Notes: a model not told the origin generated them from the sequence alone. DNA of 64,000 nt from Streptomyces sp. NBC_01198 (GCF_036010485.1 NZ_CP108568.1:7635001-7699000); one strand, 5' to 3'. Positions 17,126 to 26,518 are shown, counted from the stretch's first letter. Translations and numbers: made by a program.

Positions 17126-19403
17126 GGCCGGCGGTCATGCCCTGCCGGGCGTTGGCGGCCCGCTCACGGGCCGCGGCGAGGTTGGCGCGGGTGATCACCG
17201 TGGAGGGGTGCGTCTCGCCGAGGACCCGCACCTCCTGGGCGAGGGTGGCCTCGAAAAGGGCGATCGCCCGCTTCAGATCCCCGGCCTGCCGGAAGGCGGA
17301 GGCGAGGTTGGCGCGGGTGATCAGGGTGGTGGGGTGGGTGTCGCCGAGGACCTGCACCTGCTGGGCGAGGGTGGTTTCGAACAACGCGATGGCCCTGTCC
17401 ACCTCCCCCGCGTCCCCGTAGGCACCGGCCAGGTTGTTCCTGGTGGTCAGGATGTCGGGGTGGGTGTCGCCGAGCGTCTGCACCTGCTGGACCAGGGTGG
17501 TCTCGAACAGCGCGATCGCCCGCGCCACCTGCCCCGCGTCCCGGTAGGCGCCGGCGAGGTTGGCGCGGGTGATCAGGGTGTCCGGGTGCGTCTCGCCCTG
17601 TGCCTGGATCTCCTGGGCGAGGGTGGTCTCGAACAGCGGGACGGCCTTCTCCAGATCCCCCGCGAGCCGGTGGGCGATGGCGAGCTGGTTGCGGGTGATC
17701 AGGGTGGTGGGGTGGGTGTCGCCGAGCGTCTGCACCTGCTGGGCGAGGGTGGTCTCGAACAGCGGGATGGCCTTGTCCAGCTCGCCCGCCACCCGGTAGG
17801 TGATGGCGAACTGGTTGCGGGTGATCAGCGTGTGGAGGTGGGTGTCGCCCTGCGCCTGCACCTGCTGGGCGAGCGTGGTCTCGAACAGGGCGATGGCCCG
17901 CCGCAGATCACCCACGTCCCGGTAGGCGACAGCGAGGTTGTGCCGGGCCGACAGGGTTTCCGGGTGGGTGTCGCCGAACGCCTGTTCCCGCTGGGTGAGG
18001 ATCGCGTCGCGCAGCGGCAGCGACTGGGCGTCCCGACCCTGGCGGCTCAGATGCTGCGCGCAGGCGTAGAAGGTGTCGCCGGCCTCGGACGAGGTGACGT
18101 GGTCCGGCGGGGTCGAGTCCAGGACGGCCAGCACGTGCGGGATGAGGCGCTCCCACTGGGCCGTGTGCCGGGCGTCCTGCCCCGGCGGCAGCGCCTTGCC
18201 CAGGGCCTCCTCGGCCTCGTGCCGGCCCTGGGGAGGCGGGCCGAGCCGGGTGCTGCGGGCGCGCAGAACGGTCTGCACCAGGCGGTGGACGCTGATGCCC
18301 TGGTCGGGGGTGAAGGAGATCATGTTGTACGCGTGCAGCGCCCCGAGCGCCCTGCCCAGGGTGAGCGGATCCGGGGCGAGGGCGGCGAGGAGGGTGCGGG
18401 GGATGTCGTCGGGGGCCAGCCAGGCCATCGCGTACAGCAGTTCCACCGCCACCGGTTCGCGGGCCTCGACGGCGTGCAGGGTGTGGTCCCAGATCCGCGC
18501 GATGGTGCGCTCGGAGTCGATCTCGCCCGCCGTCTCGCCCAGCATCAGCCCCAGCGAACGCCGGTAGTCCTCCAGCGGCGTGCCGGTCTCGTACGCATAG
18601 GCGCCGGCCTGCTCCAGCGCCAGTGGCAGGAACCCCAGGTCCCGGGCCAGCGCGTCCGCCTGCTCCCGTTCCGCGGTTGTCGCCGCCCGCCCGTCGAAGG
18701 CCAGCCGGCACAGCAGGTCCGCGGCCGCGTCCGGGGCCAGCAGGCCCAGTGGCATCGCCGGACCCACCCGGTGCCACCCGACGGCCCGGCGGCTGGTGGC
18801 CAGGACGTGGCCGCCGGTCAGCGAGCCCAGATACGGGTGCAGGTGGGACGGGTCCTCGACGTTGTCGAAGATCAGCAGCCACCCGGTGTGCCAGCCGAGC
18901 CAGGTGATCGCCCAGGCCGCCCGCTCGTCGACGGCCGCCGTGCCGGCCCACTGCGGGCACAGCCGCATCGCCAGCGCCGCCAGCCCGGACACGATCGCCT
19001 CGGGCGAGCTCCCGGTCACCCACCACACCAGGCCGTAGCGCGCCCGGAACCGGTGCGCGTAGTGCAGCGCCAGCGTGGACTTGCCGACCCCGCCCAGCCC
19101 GTGGATCGCCCCGGTCTGCGTCACCACCACGCCGCCCGCCGCGCCCGCGCCGGAGGCCAGCATGAGGTGCACCCGGGCCAGGTCGTCCTCCCGGCCGACC
19201 AGCAGCCCCGACGCGGCCCCCGGCAGGCTGCCGGTCCCGGGAGGCACCTGCACCTCCCGCGCCCAGTGCACGGCCTCCTGGGGCAGCGTCACCACCCGGG
19301 CGTTGTCCCCGCTGACGGCCACCGCGATCGAGCCGGCCGCGCCTATCGACCGGTCGCCGGAGGCCTCGACCCGCACCGGCTCTCCCGGACCCGCCGCGCT
19401 CAT
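17103..19403 (-). CDS. NLR-like NB-ARC/TPR STAND ATPase
   Basis: The 766-residue protein has an N-terminal tag with the motif GDRSIGAAGSIAVAVSGDN (residues 16-34) and a linker. An NB-ARC ATPase follows with P-loop HGLGGVGKST (101-110), Walker B LLIFDNVEDP, a VLATSRR sensor and GFLPLALEQ. After a winged-helix-like segment come at least six 42-residue TPR units of the kinesin-light-chain type (LFETTLAQQVQ, then LGDTHPTTLITRNQLA). Proteins of this build are signal-activated oligomerising ATPases, many in conflict/immunity or developmental signalling. It has no obvious effector domain. Its ATG overlaps the stop of the small upstream gene (ATGA), indicating translational coupling. Confidence 0.85.
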   Translation of the reverse strand: MSAAGPGEPVRVEASGDRSIGAAGSIAVAVSGDNARVVTLPQEAVHWAREVQVPPGTGSLPGAASGLLVGREDDLARVHLMLASGAGAAGGVVVTQTGAIHGLGGVGKSTLALHYAHRFRARYGLVWWVTGSSPEAIVSGLAALAMRLCPQWAGTAAVDERAAWAITWLGWHTGWLLIFDNVEDPSHLHPYLGSLTGGHVLATSRRAVGWHRVGPAMPLGLLAPDAAADLLCRLAFDGRAATTAEREQADALARDLGFLPLALEQAGAYAYETGTPLEDYRRSLGLMLGETAGEIDSERTIARIWDHTLHAVEAREPVAVELLYAMAWLAPDDIPRTLLAALAPDPLTLGRALGALHAYNMISFTPDQGISVHRLVQTVLRARSTRLGPPPQGRHEAEEALGKALPPGQDARHTAQWERLIPHVLAVLDSTPPDHVTSSEAGDTFYACAQHLSRQGRDAQSLPLRDAILTQREQAFGDTHPETLSARHNLAVAYRDVGDLRRAIALFETTLAQQVQAQGDTHLHTLITRNQFAITYRVAGELDKAIPLFETTLAQQVQTLGDTHPTTLITRNQLAIAHRLAGDLEKAVPLFETTLAQEIQAQGETHPDTLITRANLAGAYRDAGQVARAIALFETTLVQQVQTLGDTHPDILTTRNNLAGAYGDAGEVDRAIALFETTLAQQVQVLGDTHPTTLITRANLASAFRQAGDLKRAIALFEATLAQEVRVLGETHPSTVITRANLAAARERAANARQGMTAGPPPLPPG
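17176..17990 (-). repeat. Array of 126-bp direct repeats encoding TPR units
   Basis: Six or more 126-base units lie head to tail inside the NB-ARC/TPR gene, each encoding 42 residues around LFETTLAQ and GDTHPxTLITR. They are unusually similar to one another at DNA level for TPRs; for example, the plus-strand string for GDTHPTTLITR recurs at about 17319-17345 and 17695-17722. Such arrays expand and contract by recombination. Confidence 0.75.
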
Positions 19404-19837
19404 GACCGGGGCGGGTGGACCGTGGCGTTGTCGCCCGAGACCGCGATCCCGATGTGCTGCGCGCCGATCGCCCGCGCCCCCGACACGTTCACCGTCACCC
19501 CGCCCGCCGTGCCCAGCAGCGCGGCGACCTCGGCCCGCAGGGCCGCGTCATCCCGCAAGGCCCGCTTGACCTGCTGCCGCAGCGCCGCCGCCGCGTCCTC
19601 GTCGCCGGACTCCTCGGCGACCTCCTGCACCGCGGTCGCCAGCGCGGCCTGCTCCGCCGCGTCCCCCCGGTGCCACACCGCACGCAGCAGCCGCCGCCCC
19701 ACGTTCGCGGTCGCGTCCGCCGCCGCCGACGTCGCCGCGTCCTCGGCGCGGCCGAGCACCGCCGCCCCGTAGGCGCCGACCGCGGCCGTCAGATACGGTC
19801 CCGCCTGCTCCACCAGCTGAACGATCTCCGTGTCCAC
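19400..19837 (-). CDS. Small partner of the NB-ARC/TPR protein sharing its beta-strand tag
   Basis: The 145-residue protein has no family I can name. It is helical and Ala-rich for residues 1-110 (VDTEIVQLVEQAGPYLTAAVGAYG at the start, with no clear membrane helix). It ends in SGARAIGAQHIGIAVSGDN, which closely matches the SGDRSIGAAGSIAVAVSGDN tag at the start of the downstream NB-ARC/TPR protein. I start at GTG 19835-19837 because AGGGGGG lies 6 bases upstream; an in-frame ATG (MASGG) six codons earlier is the alternative. The stop overlaps the next ATG by 4 bases. An adaptor or sensor role for the ATPase is inference. Confidence 0.7.
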   Translation of the reverse strand: MDTEIVQLVEQAGPYLTAAVGAYGAAVLGRAEDAATSAAADATANVGRRLLRAVWHRGDAAEQAALATAVQEVAEESGDEDAAAALRQQVKRALRDDAALRAEVAALLGTAGGVTVNVSGARAIGAQHIGIAVSGDNATVHPPRS

Positions 19838-19855
19838 CGCAAACCCCCCTGACGC

Positions 19856-19871
19856 CATCACCCCGGTGATG
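19856..19871. promoter_or_regulatory. Inverted repeat upstream of the NB-ARC/TPR two-gene unit
   Basis: CATCACC-CC-GGTGATG is a perfect 7-base inverted repeat 18 bases before the GTG start. On the minus strand TAGGCT (19880-19875) lies just upstream of it and could be the -10 element. The palindrome would then sit near the transcription start, as a repressor site would. Confidence 0.4.
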
Positions 19872-20016
19872 CCAAGCCTAGGAAGGCACCACACCTCACG
19901 TGCACAAAACGCCGAAACCCACTGCGGGCCCGGCAAAGGCGGACCGCGCGAGGCGCCGCGCCGACGACCGACGGTGAGTGCCGGACGCCGGGGCCATGCG
20001 GGGCGTCGGACGCGTC

Positions 20017-21423
20017 CTAGCGGCGGCCCGCGACCCAGGGAAGGGCCGACGAGGAGGGGGTGGGCGTCCGCGGGAGGGTCGCCGTGATGACGAGCGTGCC
20101 GTCCTCGACCTGGTAGTCGAGCGGCAGGCCCAGCTCCCGCATCACGGCGACCATGCCGGTGTTCGTCGCGCGGGTCACCGCGTAGACGCTCTCGCGCCCC
20201 GCCTCCGCCGCCAGTTCGACCAGCTTGCGCAGCAGCACCGCGCCGATGCCGCGGCGCTGCCAGCCGTCCTCGACCAGCAGCGCGACCTCGTTCTCGTCCC
20301 CGTCCCACAGCAGGTGGCCCAGGGCCACCAGCCGGCCCGATGCGGTCTCCACCGCCAGGGACTGACCGAAGCGCGGGCTGAGCAGGTGGCCGAGGTAGCG
20401 GTCGGCGTCCTCGGCTGGGCCGTGGTAGCGCAGCGCCAGCGTGCCGGGGGAGCAGCGCTCGTGCATCGCGAGCGCCGCCGCACGGTCCTCGGGGCCGGCC
20501 CTCCGTACGGTCAGCTCGTTGCCCTCGGGGAGCGTCACCACGTGGCGGCTCTCCGGCATCCGCACCCCGAGCCTGGCGTCGAGCTCCACCAGGGCGCGGG
20601 CCCTGGCGAACTCGGTCGGTGTGAAGGGCAGGTGGTCGCGCTGCACGGTGATCGTGCCGCCCGACGGGTCCCGCAGCCGCATCACAGTGTGCAGCAGCGC
20701 GTCCTGCGGCAGCTCGCCGCCCCGGTCGGCGGCAGGCGGCGCCGGGGTGGACCTGATGGTGCAGCGGCCGAACAACTGCCGCAGCGCCAGCGGCAGTTCC
20801 GCGGCGTCCAGGGCCGTACGGGTGGCGAGGGTGAGCATCCGGGTCGGGGTGTCGACCAGGTCGTGCGCGTCGGCCCGCTCCAGCCAGGTGTCGGTACCGC
20901 CCGCGTCGGCGACGGTCAGCACCAGGGCCGCGGCCGGCAGCGCCGCCGGTGCCCGCAGCAGGAACTCGTCGACGGCGCCCTCGGCCAGCGGGTGGGTCTG
21001 CAGCGTGACGATGTCCACCCGGCTCCGGGCGAGTGCGGTGCACACCGCCCCGAGGCTGCCCGGGGCGTCCTGCACGGTGGTGCGCAGCCGCCACAGCGTC
21101 GGCTCCGGGTCCTGATGCGAAGGGGCCTCTCGCGCGGCTTCCGGCGCGGCGGCCTCCTGGACGGCGGGCTCGGCCGGGGCGGCGGCGGCCACGGGGCGGC
21201 CCGGCCGCCGGGTCCACCACAGGTGCGCACCGGCCGCGGCGAGCAGCGCCGCCGCCGACGTCATCAGCAACAACCCGCCGTCCGGGCCGTGGTTGACCAG
21301 ATCGGCGATCAGGTCGGCGGTCGCCATCGCCGCGAAGAGCGCGGCCACTTCGGTGAGGTCGCGGCCCCAGTGTCGGCGCCGGGTTGCGGCCCGAACAGGA
21401 GGCACAGGAGTCGTTTGAGGCAT
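20017..21423 (-). CDS. Membrane-anchored ACT-like plus GNAT acetyltransferase fusion
   Basis: The 468-residue protein has two hydrophobic segments near the N-terminus (about 25-45 and 50-68, VAALFAAMATADLIADLV and GGLLLMTSAAALLAAAGAHLWW) and an Ala/Pro linker. An ACT-like region (about 108-185, LRTTVQDAPGSLGAVCTALARSRVDIVTL) follows, then a middle segment, then a GNAT domain (about 310-440) with NEVALLVEDGWQRRGIGAVLLRKL as the acetyl-CoA loop. This suggests a membrane-tethered acetyltransferase regulated by an amino acid, as in some actinobacterial protein lysine acetylases. Target and ligand are unknown. The tail is Pro/Ser-rich. Confidence 0.75.
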   Translation of the reverse strand: MPQTTPVPPVRAATRRRHWGRDLTEVAALFAAMATADLIADLVNHGPDGGLLLMTSAAALLAAAGAHLWWTRRPGRPVAAAAPAEPAVQEAAAPEAAREAPSHQDPEPTLWRLRTTVQDAPGSLGAVCTALARSRVDIVTLQTHPLAEGAVDEFLLRAPAALPAAALVLTVADAGGTDTWLERADAHDLVDTPTRMLTLATRTALDAAELPLALRQLFGRCTIRSTPAPPAADRGGELPQDALLHTVMRLRDPSGGTITVQRDHLPFTPTEFARARALVELDARLGVRMPESRHVVTLPEGNELTVRRAGPEDRAAALAMHERCSPGTLALRYHGPAEDADRYLGHLLSPRFGQSLAVETASGRLVALGHLLWDGDENEVALLVEDGWQRRGIGAVLLRKLVELAAEAGRESVYAVTRATNTGMVAVMRELGLPLDYQVEDGTLVITATLPRTPTPSSSALPWVAGRR

Positions 21424-21686
21424 ACGCCTAGAATGGCGAACTCGTGTTGCGTGATCACGAACATGCCGTGACCAGACGGTAAAGGGCGGATCTTCTCGGT
21501 TAACTTACGTTTTCAACCTCTTTGCCGTCCGCCGCAGGTTCGAAACCGATTATCGCGCCCGCCGGCCACAACCTGCCGGGGACCATGGTCAACCACGGCC
21601 CCCGCCCCCTACGATGGCCCGACCTCCCCCGCCGCGGACCCGTGCCGCCCTACCCGCGCCGCATCACCCCCACCGGCGCTGCGACG

Positions 21687-23561
21687 ATGACTGCCGAACA
21701 GACACCGCACACCTTCCAGGTCGATCTCCGTGGCCTGGTGGACCTGCTCTCCCATCACCTCTACTCCAGCCCCCGGGTCTACCTGCGCGAACTGCTGCAG
21801 AACGGCGTCGACGCGGTCACCGCCCGCCGCGCCGAGGATCCCGCGGCCCCGCCCGGGCACGTCCTGCTGCACACCGCCCCCGGCGGCCTGCGGGTGGAGG
21901 ACTGCGGTATCGGCCTGACCGAGGCCGATGTCCACAACCTGCTCGCCACCATCGGCCGCAGCTCCAAACGTGACGGCCTGGAGTCGGCCAGGGCCGATTT
22001 CCTCGGACAGTTCGGCATCGGCCTGCTGGCCTGCTTCGTGGTCGCCGACACCATCCGGGTGGTCAGCCGCTCCGCCCGCACGCCGGGCGCGCCGCCGGTC
22101 GAGTGGACCGCGCGCGACGACGGTTCCTACACCGTACGCACCCTGCCCGACGACGCCCGCACGGAGCCGGGCACCACCGTGCACCTGACCGCGCGGCGCG
22201 GCTCCGGCGAGTGGTTCGGCTCCGAGCGGGTCACCGAACTGGCCACGGACTTCGGCGCGTTGCTGCCCTACGAGGTCCGGGTAGACGGCACGGTCATCAC
22301 CGAACGGCCGCCGGTATGGGACCGCGCCTACTCCGGTCCCGGCGCCCGGCGGCTGGAGCTGTCCCGTTACTGCCAGCGGCAGTTCGGCTTCCTGCCGCTG
22401 GACTGCATCGAACTCGACGTGCCGGTCGCGGGCCTGCGCGGCGTCGCCTACGTGCTGCCGTCATCGGTCAGCCCCGCCCAGCGGGCCGGGCACCGGGTGC
22501 ACCTCAAGGGCATGCTGCTCACCGAGCAGGCCACCGAACTGCTGCCGGAATGGGCCTTCTTCGTCCGCTGCGTCATCGACACCGACAGCCTGCGGCCGAC
22601 CGCGTCCCGCGAGCACCTCTACGCCGACGAGACGCTGGCCGCCGTCCGTGACGCGCTCGGCGACCGGATCAAGGAGTGGATGACGGCGCTCGCCGCCGGC
22701 GAGCCGGAACGCCTCGGCCACTTCCTGTCGGTGCACCACCTCGGCGTGAAGACCCTCGCCCGGCACGACCCCGACCTGCTGCGGGTGATGCTGCCCTGGC
22801 TGCCCTTCGAGACGACCGAAGGACGGCTGCCGCTCGACGAGTTCGCCGGCCGGCACCCGGTCGTGCACTTCACCCGCACCGTCGAGGAGTTCCGCCAGGT
22901 CGCCGGGATCGCCGCGGCCCAGGGCATCGGCGTGGTCAACGGCGGCTACACCTACGACGCCGACCTGGTCGAGATGCTGCCGCTGGTCAGGACCGGCGCC
23001 CAGGTCGCCGAACTCGACGCCGACACGGTCACCGCGCACCTCGACACCGTCGACCCCGCGCAGGAGCTGGCGCTGGCCGGCTTCCTCGCCGCCGCCCGGG
23101 CCGCCCTCGATCCGCTCGGCTGCGACGTCGTGCTGCGCTCCTTCCACCCGCTGACGGTGCCGGCGCTGCATCTCGACGACCGGGCCGCGCGGCACGAACG
23201 CGCCCGCGAGGAGGCCGAGGAGCAGGCCGACGACCTGTGGGCCGGCATCCTCGGCTCGCTGCGCGGCAGCGCCCCCCGCGCCCGCCTGGTGCTCAACCAG
23301 CTCAACCCGCTGGTCCGCCGGATCGGCACCCTCGACTCCGGTGAGCTGGCGGGCACCGCCGTCGAGGCGCTCTACGGCCAGGCCCTGCTGATGTCGCAGC
23401 GCCCGCTGCGCCCGGCCGACACCGCGCTGCTCAACCGGGCGTTCCTCGACCTGCTGCAGTGGGCCACCGACCATTCCACCGATCATTCCGCGGACCGCTC
23501 CCCGGACCACTCCACGGACCAGGACGGGAACCGCAACGGGCAACAGGAGGAGGGCCGGTGA
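21687..23561 (+). CDS. Divergent Hsp90/HtpG family protein
   Basis: The 624-residue GHKL chaperone has an N-terminal ATPase with RELLQNGVDA (E35, N39), VEDCGIGLT (D72, GIG) and FLGQFGIGLLA (lid/G motif 107-112), and a middle domain with VHLKGMLLTEQATELLPEWAFFV, VIDTDSLRPTASREHLY. The C-terminal third is poorly conserved and ends in an Asp/Ser/His-rich tail (TDHSTDHSADRS, then DHSTDQDG). The catalytic glutamate and nucleotide motifs are intact, so it should hydrolyse ATP. Its stop overlaps the GTG of the following giant TPR gene, implying the two act together. The start is MTAEQTPH; upstream frame extension has no coding character. Confidence 0.85.
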   Translation: MTAEQTPHTFQVDLRGLVDLLSHHLYSSPRVYLRELLQNGVDAVTARRAEDPAAPPGHVLLHTAPGGLRVEDCGIGLTEADVHNLLATIGRSSKRDGLESARADFLGQFGIGLLACFVVADTIRVVSRSARTPGAPPVEWTARDDGSYTVRTLPDDARTEPGTTVHLTARRGSGEWFGSERVTELATDFGALLPYEVRVDGTVITERPPVWDRAYSGPGARRLELSRYCQRQFGFLPLDCIELDVPVAGLRGVAYVLPSSVSPAQRAGHRVHLKGMLLTEQATELLPEWAFFVRCVIDTDSLRPTASREHLYADETLAAVRDALGDRIKEWMTALAAGEPERLGHFLSVHHLGVKTLARHDPDLLRVMLPWLPFETTEGRLPLDEFAGRHPVVHFTRTVEEFRQVAGIAAAQGIGVVNGGYTYDADLVEMLPLVRTGAQVAELDADTVTAHLDTVDPAQELALAGFLAAARAALDPLGCDVVLRSFHPLTVPALHLDDRAARHERAREEAEEQADDLWAGILGSLRGSAPRARLVLNQLNPLVRRIGTLDSGELAGTAVEALYGQALLMSQRPLRPADTALLNRAFLDLLQWATDHSTDHSADRSPDHSTDQDGNRNGQQEEGR

Positions 23562-26518
23562 CCACCGGGACCCCGCGCGGCGCCGACGACATACGCCGGG
23601 CGATCGGCGAGAACCGGGCCGAGCCTGAGGGCGCGGCCCGCAACGCCCGCGCGGAGCGACTGGCGGAGGAGGCCGAACGCAGCGGCGACCGCCCGCTGCT
23701 GGTGGAGGCGCTGTTCAACCTGCTGATCGCCTACAACTACAGCTCGGAGTCCGACAAGAAGTTCGTGCCCTTCGCCAGAGTGCTGAAGATGTGGGACGAG
23801 GACCCCGCGGACTTCGACCGGTTCGCCGCCCACAGCCTGCACTGGTACTTCAAATGGGTCTCCAGCGGCCTGCTGGACCAGCCGCACATCCCGCTCGCCG
23901 CCATCCAGAAGTGGCAGGCCGAGATGGCGCACCGCTACCGGCTCGCCGGCTACTCGGAACGGGCCGTGCGGCAGGGCGAGTTCCGTATCGCCCGGCACAT
24001 CGGCGACCTGCCGGTGGCCGAACGCGCCTACGCCGCCTGGCAGTCCGCCGACCGGGACCGGATGAGCGACTGCCACGCCTGCGAGCTCCACCTCCAAGGC
24101 GAGTGGCAGGCGTATCTCGGCCAGGACGAGCAGGCGCTGGAGAGCTGGCAGCCGGTGCTCGGCGGCGAGCTGACCTGCGCCCACGAGCCGCACGCGGTGC
24201 TGGCCAGTTCGCTGCTGCCGCTGCTGCGGCTCGGCCGTTCCGACGAGGCGCGCGCCCACCACCTGCGCGGCTACCGCATGGTGCGCACGATGGAGAGCAT
24301 GCGCGCCTCGGTCGCCCGGCACATCGAGTTCTGCGCGCTGTCCGGCAACGAGGCCCGGGGGCTGGAGATCCTCGCCCAGCACCCCGCGCACTTCACCACC
24401 ACCGGCGACCCCGACAGCCTGATGGACCACCTTGCCGTCGCCGCGCTGCTCACCGCCCGGCTGTGCGCGCTCGGCCACGGCGACCAGCAACTCCCCGGCC
24501 CCGACGGCACCTTGTGGACCGCCACCGCGCTGCACGACCACGCGGAGAGCCGGGCGCTCGACCTCGCGGCGCGCTTCGACGGCCGCAACGGCACCGACGC
24601 GGTCTCCACCGCGGTACGCGCCCGGATGTCCCGCGGCCCGCTGCTCGCGCGGCTCCCGCTCGGCGTCCGCGCCCCCAGGCTGGCACCCGCCGCCGAGGCG
24701 CCGGTCTCCGCCCCGCCTGTCGGCGACGGAGCGCCCGAGCCCGATCTGACCGAACTCGTCGCCGAGGCCCGCCGGCTCACCGAGAGCGGCAACCCGGGCA
24801 CCACGGCGGCATGGGCCGCGGTGGAAAGCGCCGCGGAGCTCAGCGGCACCCCGCTCGACGCCAAGAGCCGCGCCGAGGTCGCCGACCACGCGGGCATGGC
24901 CGCCATCAACGACACCGGCCGGTCCGCGGCGCTGTTCGCCCGCGCCGCCGCGCTCTTCGAGGAGGCGCAAGAACCGGGCGAGGCCGCCGCCTGCCGCGCA
25001 CGCGGCGGCTACGCCCGCGCGCTGTCCGGCGAGACGGCGGCGGCCCTGGCCGACGTCGACGAGCAGTGCGCGCTGCTGCGCACCCTGCACGGCGAAGGCC
25101 GCGCCACCCTCCGCCAGTTGACCGGTGCGCTGCTGGTGCGCAGCCGCGTCCTGGCGCGGAGCGCGGCCGACGCCGCCGACCAGGACGCGGTCCTGAGTGC
25201 CGCGGCCGACCAGGCGGCGGAGATCGCCGAGCAGTGCCGACCGCACACCGGCGAGGCGGCGTTGATGGCCAGGCAGGCCGAAGCGACCGCCATGCTCGGC
25301 CGGTTCGCCGCCGGACGCGGCGACCACGAGACCGCGACCGAACTGCTCACCAGGGCCGTCGCGCTGTACCACCGGGCCGGCCGTCCCTGGTACGCCGCCG
25401 ATCCGGAGAGCGTGCTCGCCGACCTCAGCCTGCGCCACGGACAGGCAGCGGACGCCGTGCGCCACGGCCTCGCCGCCCTCGACCACGGCGGCGAGCTGCT
25501 CGAACCCGCGTACCGCGCCCAGTTGCACCTGCTGGTCGCCCAGGCGCACGGCGGCCTCGGCGACCACGAGGCGGCGGCGAGCCACGCCCTCGACGCGAGC
25601 CAGTGGGCCGACGAGGCCGACGACAGCGAGGGCGACGGCGCCACCGCCCGGCTGATGTTCGGCGGCGCGCTGCGCCGGCTCGGCCGCACCACGGAGTGCG
25701 TCGCGGTCCTGGAGTCGGTTCTGCCCGACCTCGTACGCTGCCACGGCGAGGGCGACGTGGTCCAGGCCAGGTGGTGGATCGCCGAGTGCCAACTCGACCT
25801 CGGCGAGGCTCGGGAGGCCGCCGAGCAGTTCCTGCTCGCCGCCACGATCGCCGAGGGCTGGGAGGAACCGCACGACCACGCCATGCTCGCCAACCTCGCC
25901 GCCGACGCCCTCAGTCGCGCGCCCGGGCTCACCGACCAGGCGGTCAGCGCCTACGCCCGCGCCGAGGAGCTGTGGCGGGAGATCGGCGACCCGCACGCCG
26001 TCACCCGGACGCTGCGTGCCCGCGGCTGGCTCGAACTGCGGGAAGGCCGCGGCGGGCCGGCCGCCGCCCGGCCGCTGATGGACGCCGCTGCGAAGACGGC
26101 CGCCGGCGCGCTGGCGGCCGCCCCCGCCGGCAGCGATCTCGCCGCCGAGCAGCGCTTCGACCTCGCCGACACCCAGCGCCAGACGGCCGAGTTGCTCGTC
26201 CGCTCGGACGACGCGCTCCCCGCCGAGGACCCGTCGGCCGCATCCCGCTACGTGGAGGCCGTCGGCCTCCTCGACCTCGCCGTCGCGACCCTCGCCCCGC
26301 TGGGCGACACCGTCCGCGACCGGCGCACCGCGGTGACCCTGATGGCCGGCTGGCTCGAACTCGATCTGTCCCGCCCGGCGGCGGCCACGGCCCGCGCCCG
26401 CTCGGTCACCGCCGCATACGAGGGCGTCGAGGGCTCCGTCGCCGAGCAGCGTAGGGAGGAGGCGGCGACCCTGCTGGCAGCCGCCGCGGATCAGGACCCG
26501 GACAGCTCGGCGCAGTAG
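23558..26518 (+). CDS. Large TPR-repeat protein coupled to Hsp90
   Basis: The 986-residue protein appears helical and Ala/Asp/Glu-rich throughout, with many degenerate TPR-like helix pairs. It has no P-loop, signal peptide or membrane helix. The N-terminal part (LAEEAERSGDRPLLVEALFNLLIAYNYS, then KFVPFARVLKMWDEDP) is the best conserved-looking segment. A proline-rich break near residues 385-415 divides an N-terminal region from a C-terminal one. It starts at GTG 23558 with GGAGGAGGG upstream, 4 bases inside the Hsp90 gene. A role as co-chaperone or client-recognition partner is inferred from the coupling. Its end overlaps the convergent PP2C-like gene by 28 bases. Confidence 0.8.
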   Translation: MTTGTPRGADDIRRAIGENRAEPEGAARNARAERLAEEAERSGDRPLLVEALFNLLIAYNYSSESDKKFVPFARVLKMWDEDPADFDRFAAHSLHWYFKWVSSGLLDQPHIPLAAIQKWQAEMAHRYRLAGYSERAVRQGEFRIARHIGDLPVAERAYAAWQSADRDRMSDCHACELHLQGEWQAYLGQDEQALESWQPVLGGELTCAHEPHAVLASSLLPLLRLGRSDEARAHHLRGYRMVRTMESMRASVARHIEFCALSGNEARGLEILAQHPAHFTTTGDPDSLMDHLAVAALLTARLCALGHGDQQLPGPDGTLWTATALHDHAESRALDLAARFDGRNGTDAVSTAVRARMSRGPLLARLPLGVRAPRLAPAAEAPVSAPPVGDGAPEPDLTELVAEARRLTESGNPGTTAAWAAVESAAELSGTPLDAKSRAEVADHAGMAAINDTGRSAALFARAAALFEEAQEPGEAAACRARGGYARALSGETAAALADVDEQCALLRTLHGEGRATLRQLTGALLVRSRVLARSAADAADQDAVLSAAADQAAEIAEQCRPHTGEAALMARQAEATAMLGRFAAGRGDHETATELLTRAVALYHRAGRPWYAADPESVLADLSLRHGQAADAVRHGLAALDHGGELLEPAYRAQLHLLVAQAHGGLGDHEAAASHALDASQWADEADDSEGDGATARLMFGGALRRLGRTTECVAVLESVLPDLVRCHGEGDVVQARWWIAECQLDLGEAREAAEQFLLAATIAEGWEEPHDHAMLANLAADALSRAPGLTDQAVSAYARAEELWREIGDPHAVTRTLRARGWLELREGRGGPAAARPLMDAAAKTAAGALAAAPAGSDLAAEQRFDLADTQRQTAELLVRSDDALPAEDPSAASRYVEAVGLLDLAVATLAPLGDTVRDRRTAVTLMAGWLELDLSRPAAATARARSVTAAYEGVEGSVAEQRREEAATLLAAAADQDPDSSAQ

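Noticed and set aside
17208..19772. An 854-codon plus-strand ORF
   Set aside because: It is antisense to the NB-ARC/TPR gene; the translated sequence is Arg/Gly/His-rich low-complexity without any fold, while the minus strand has clear P-loop and TPR motifs.
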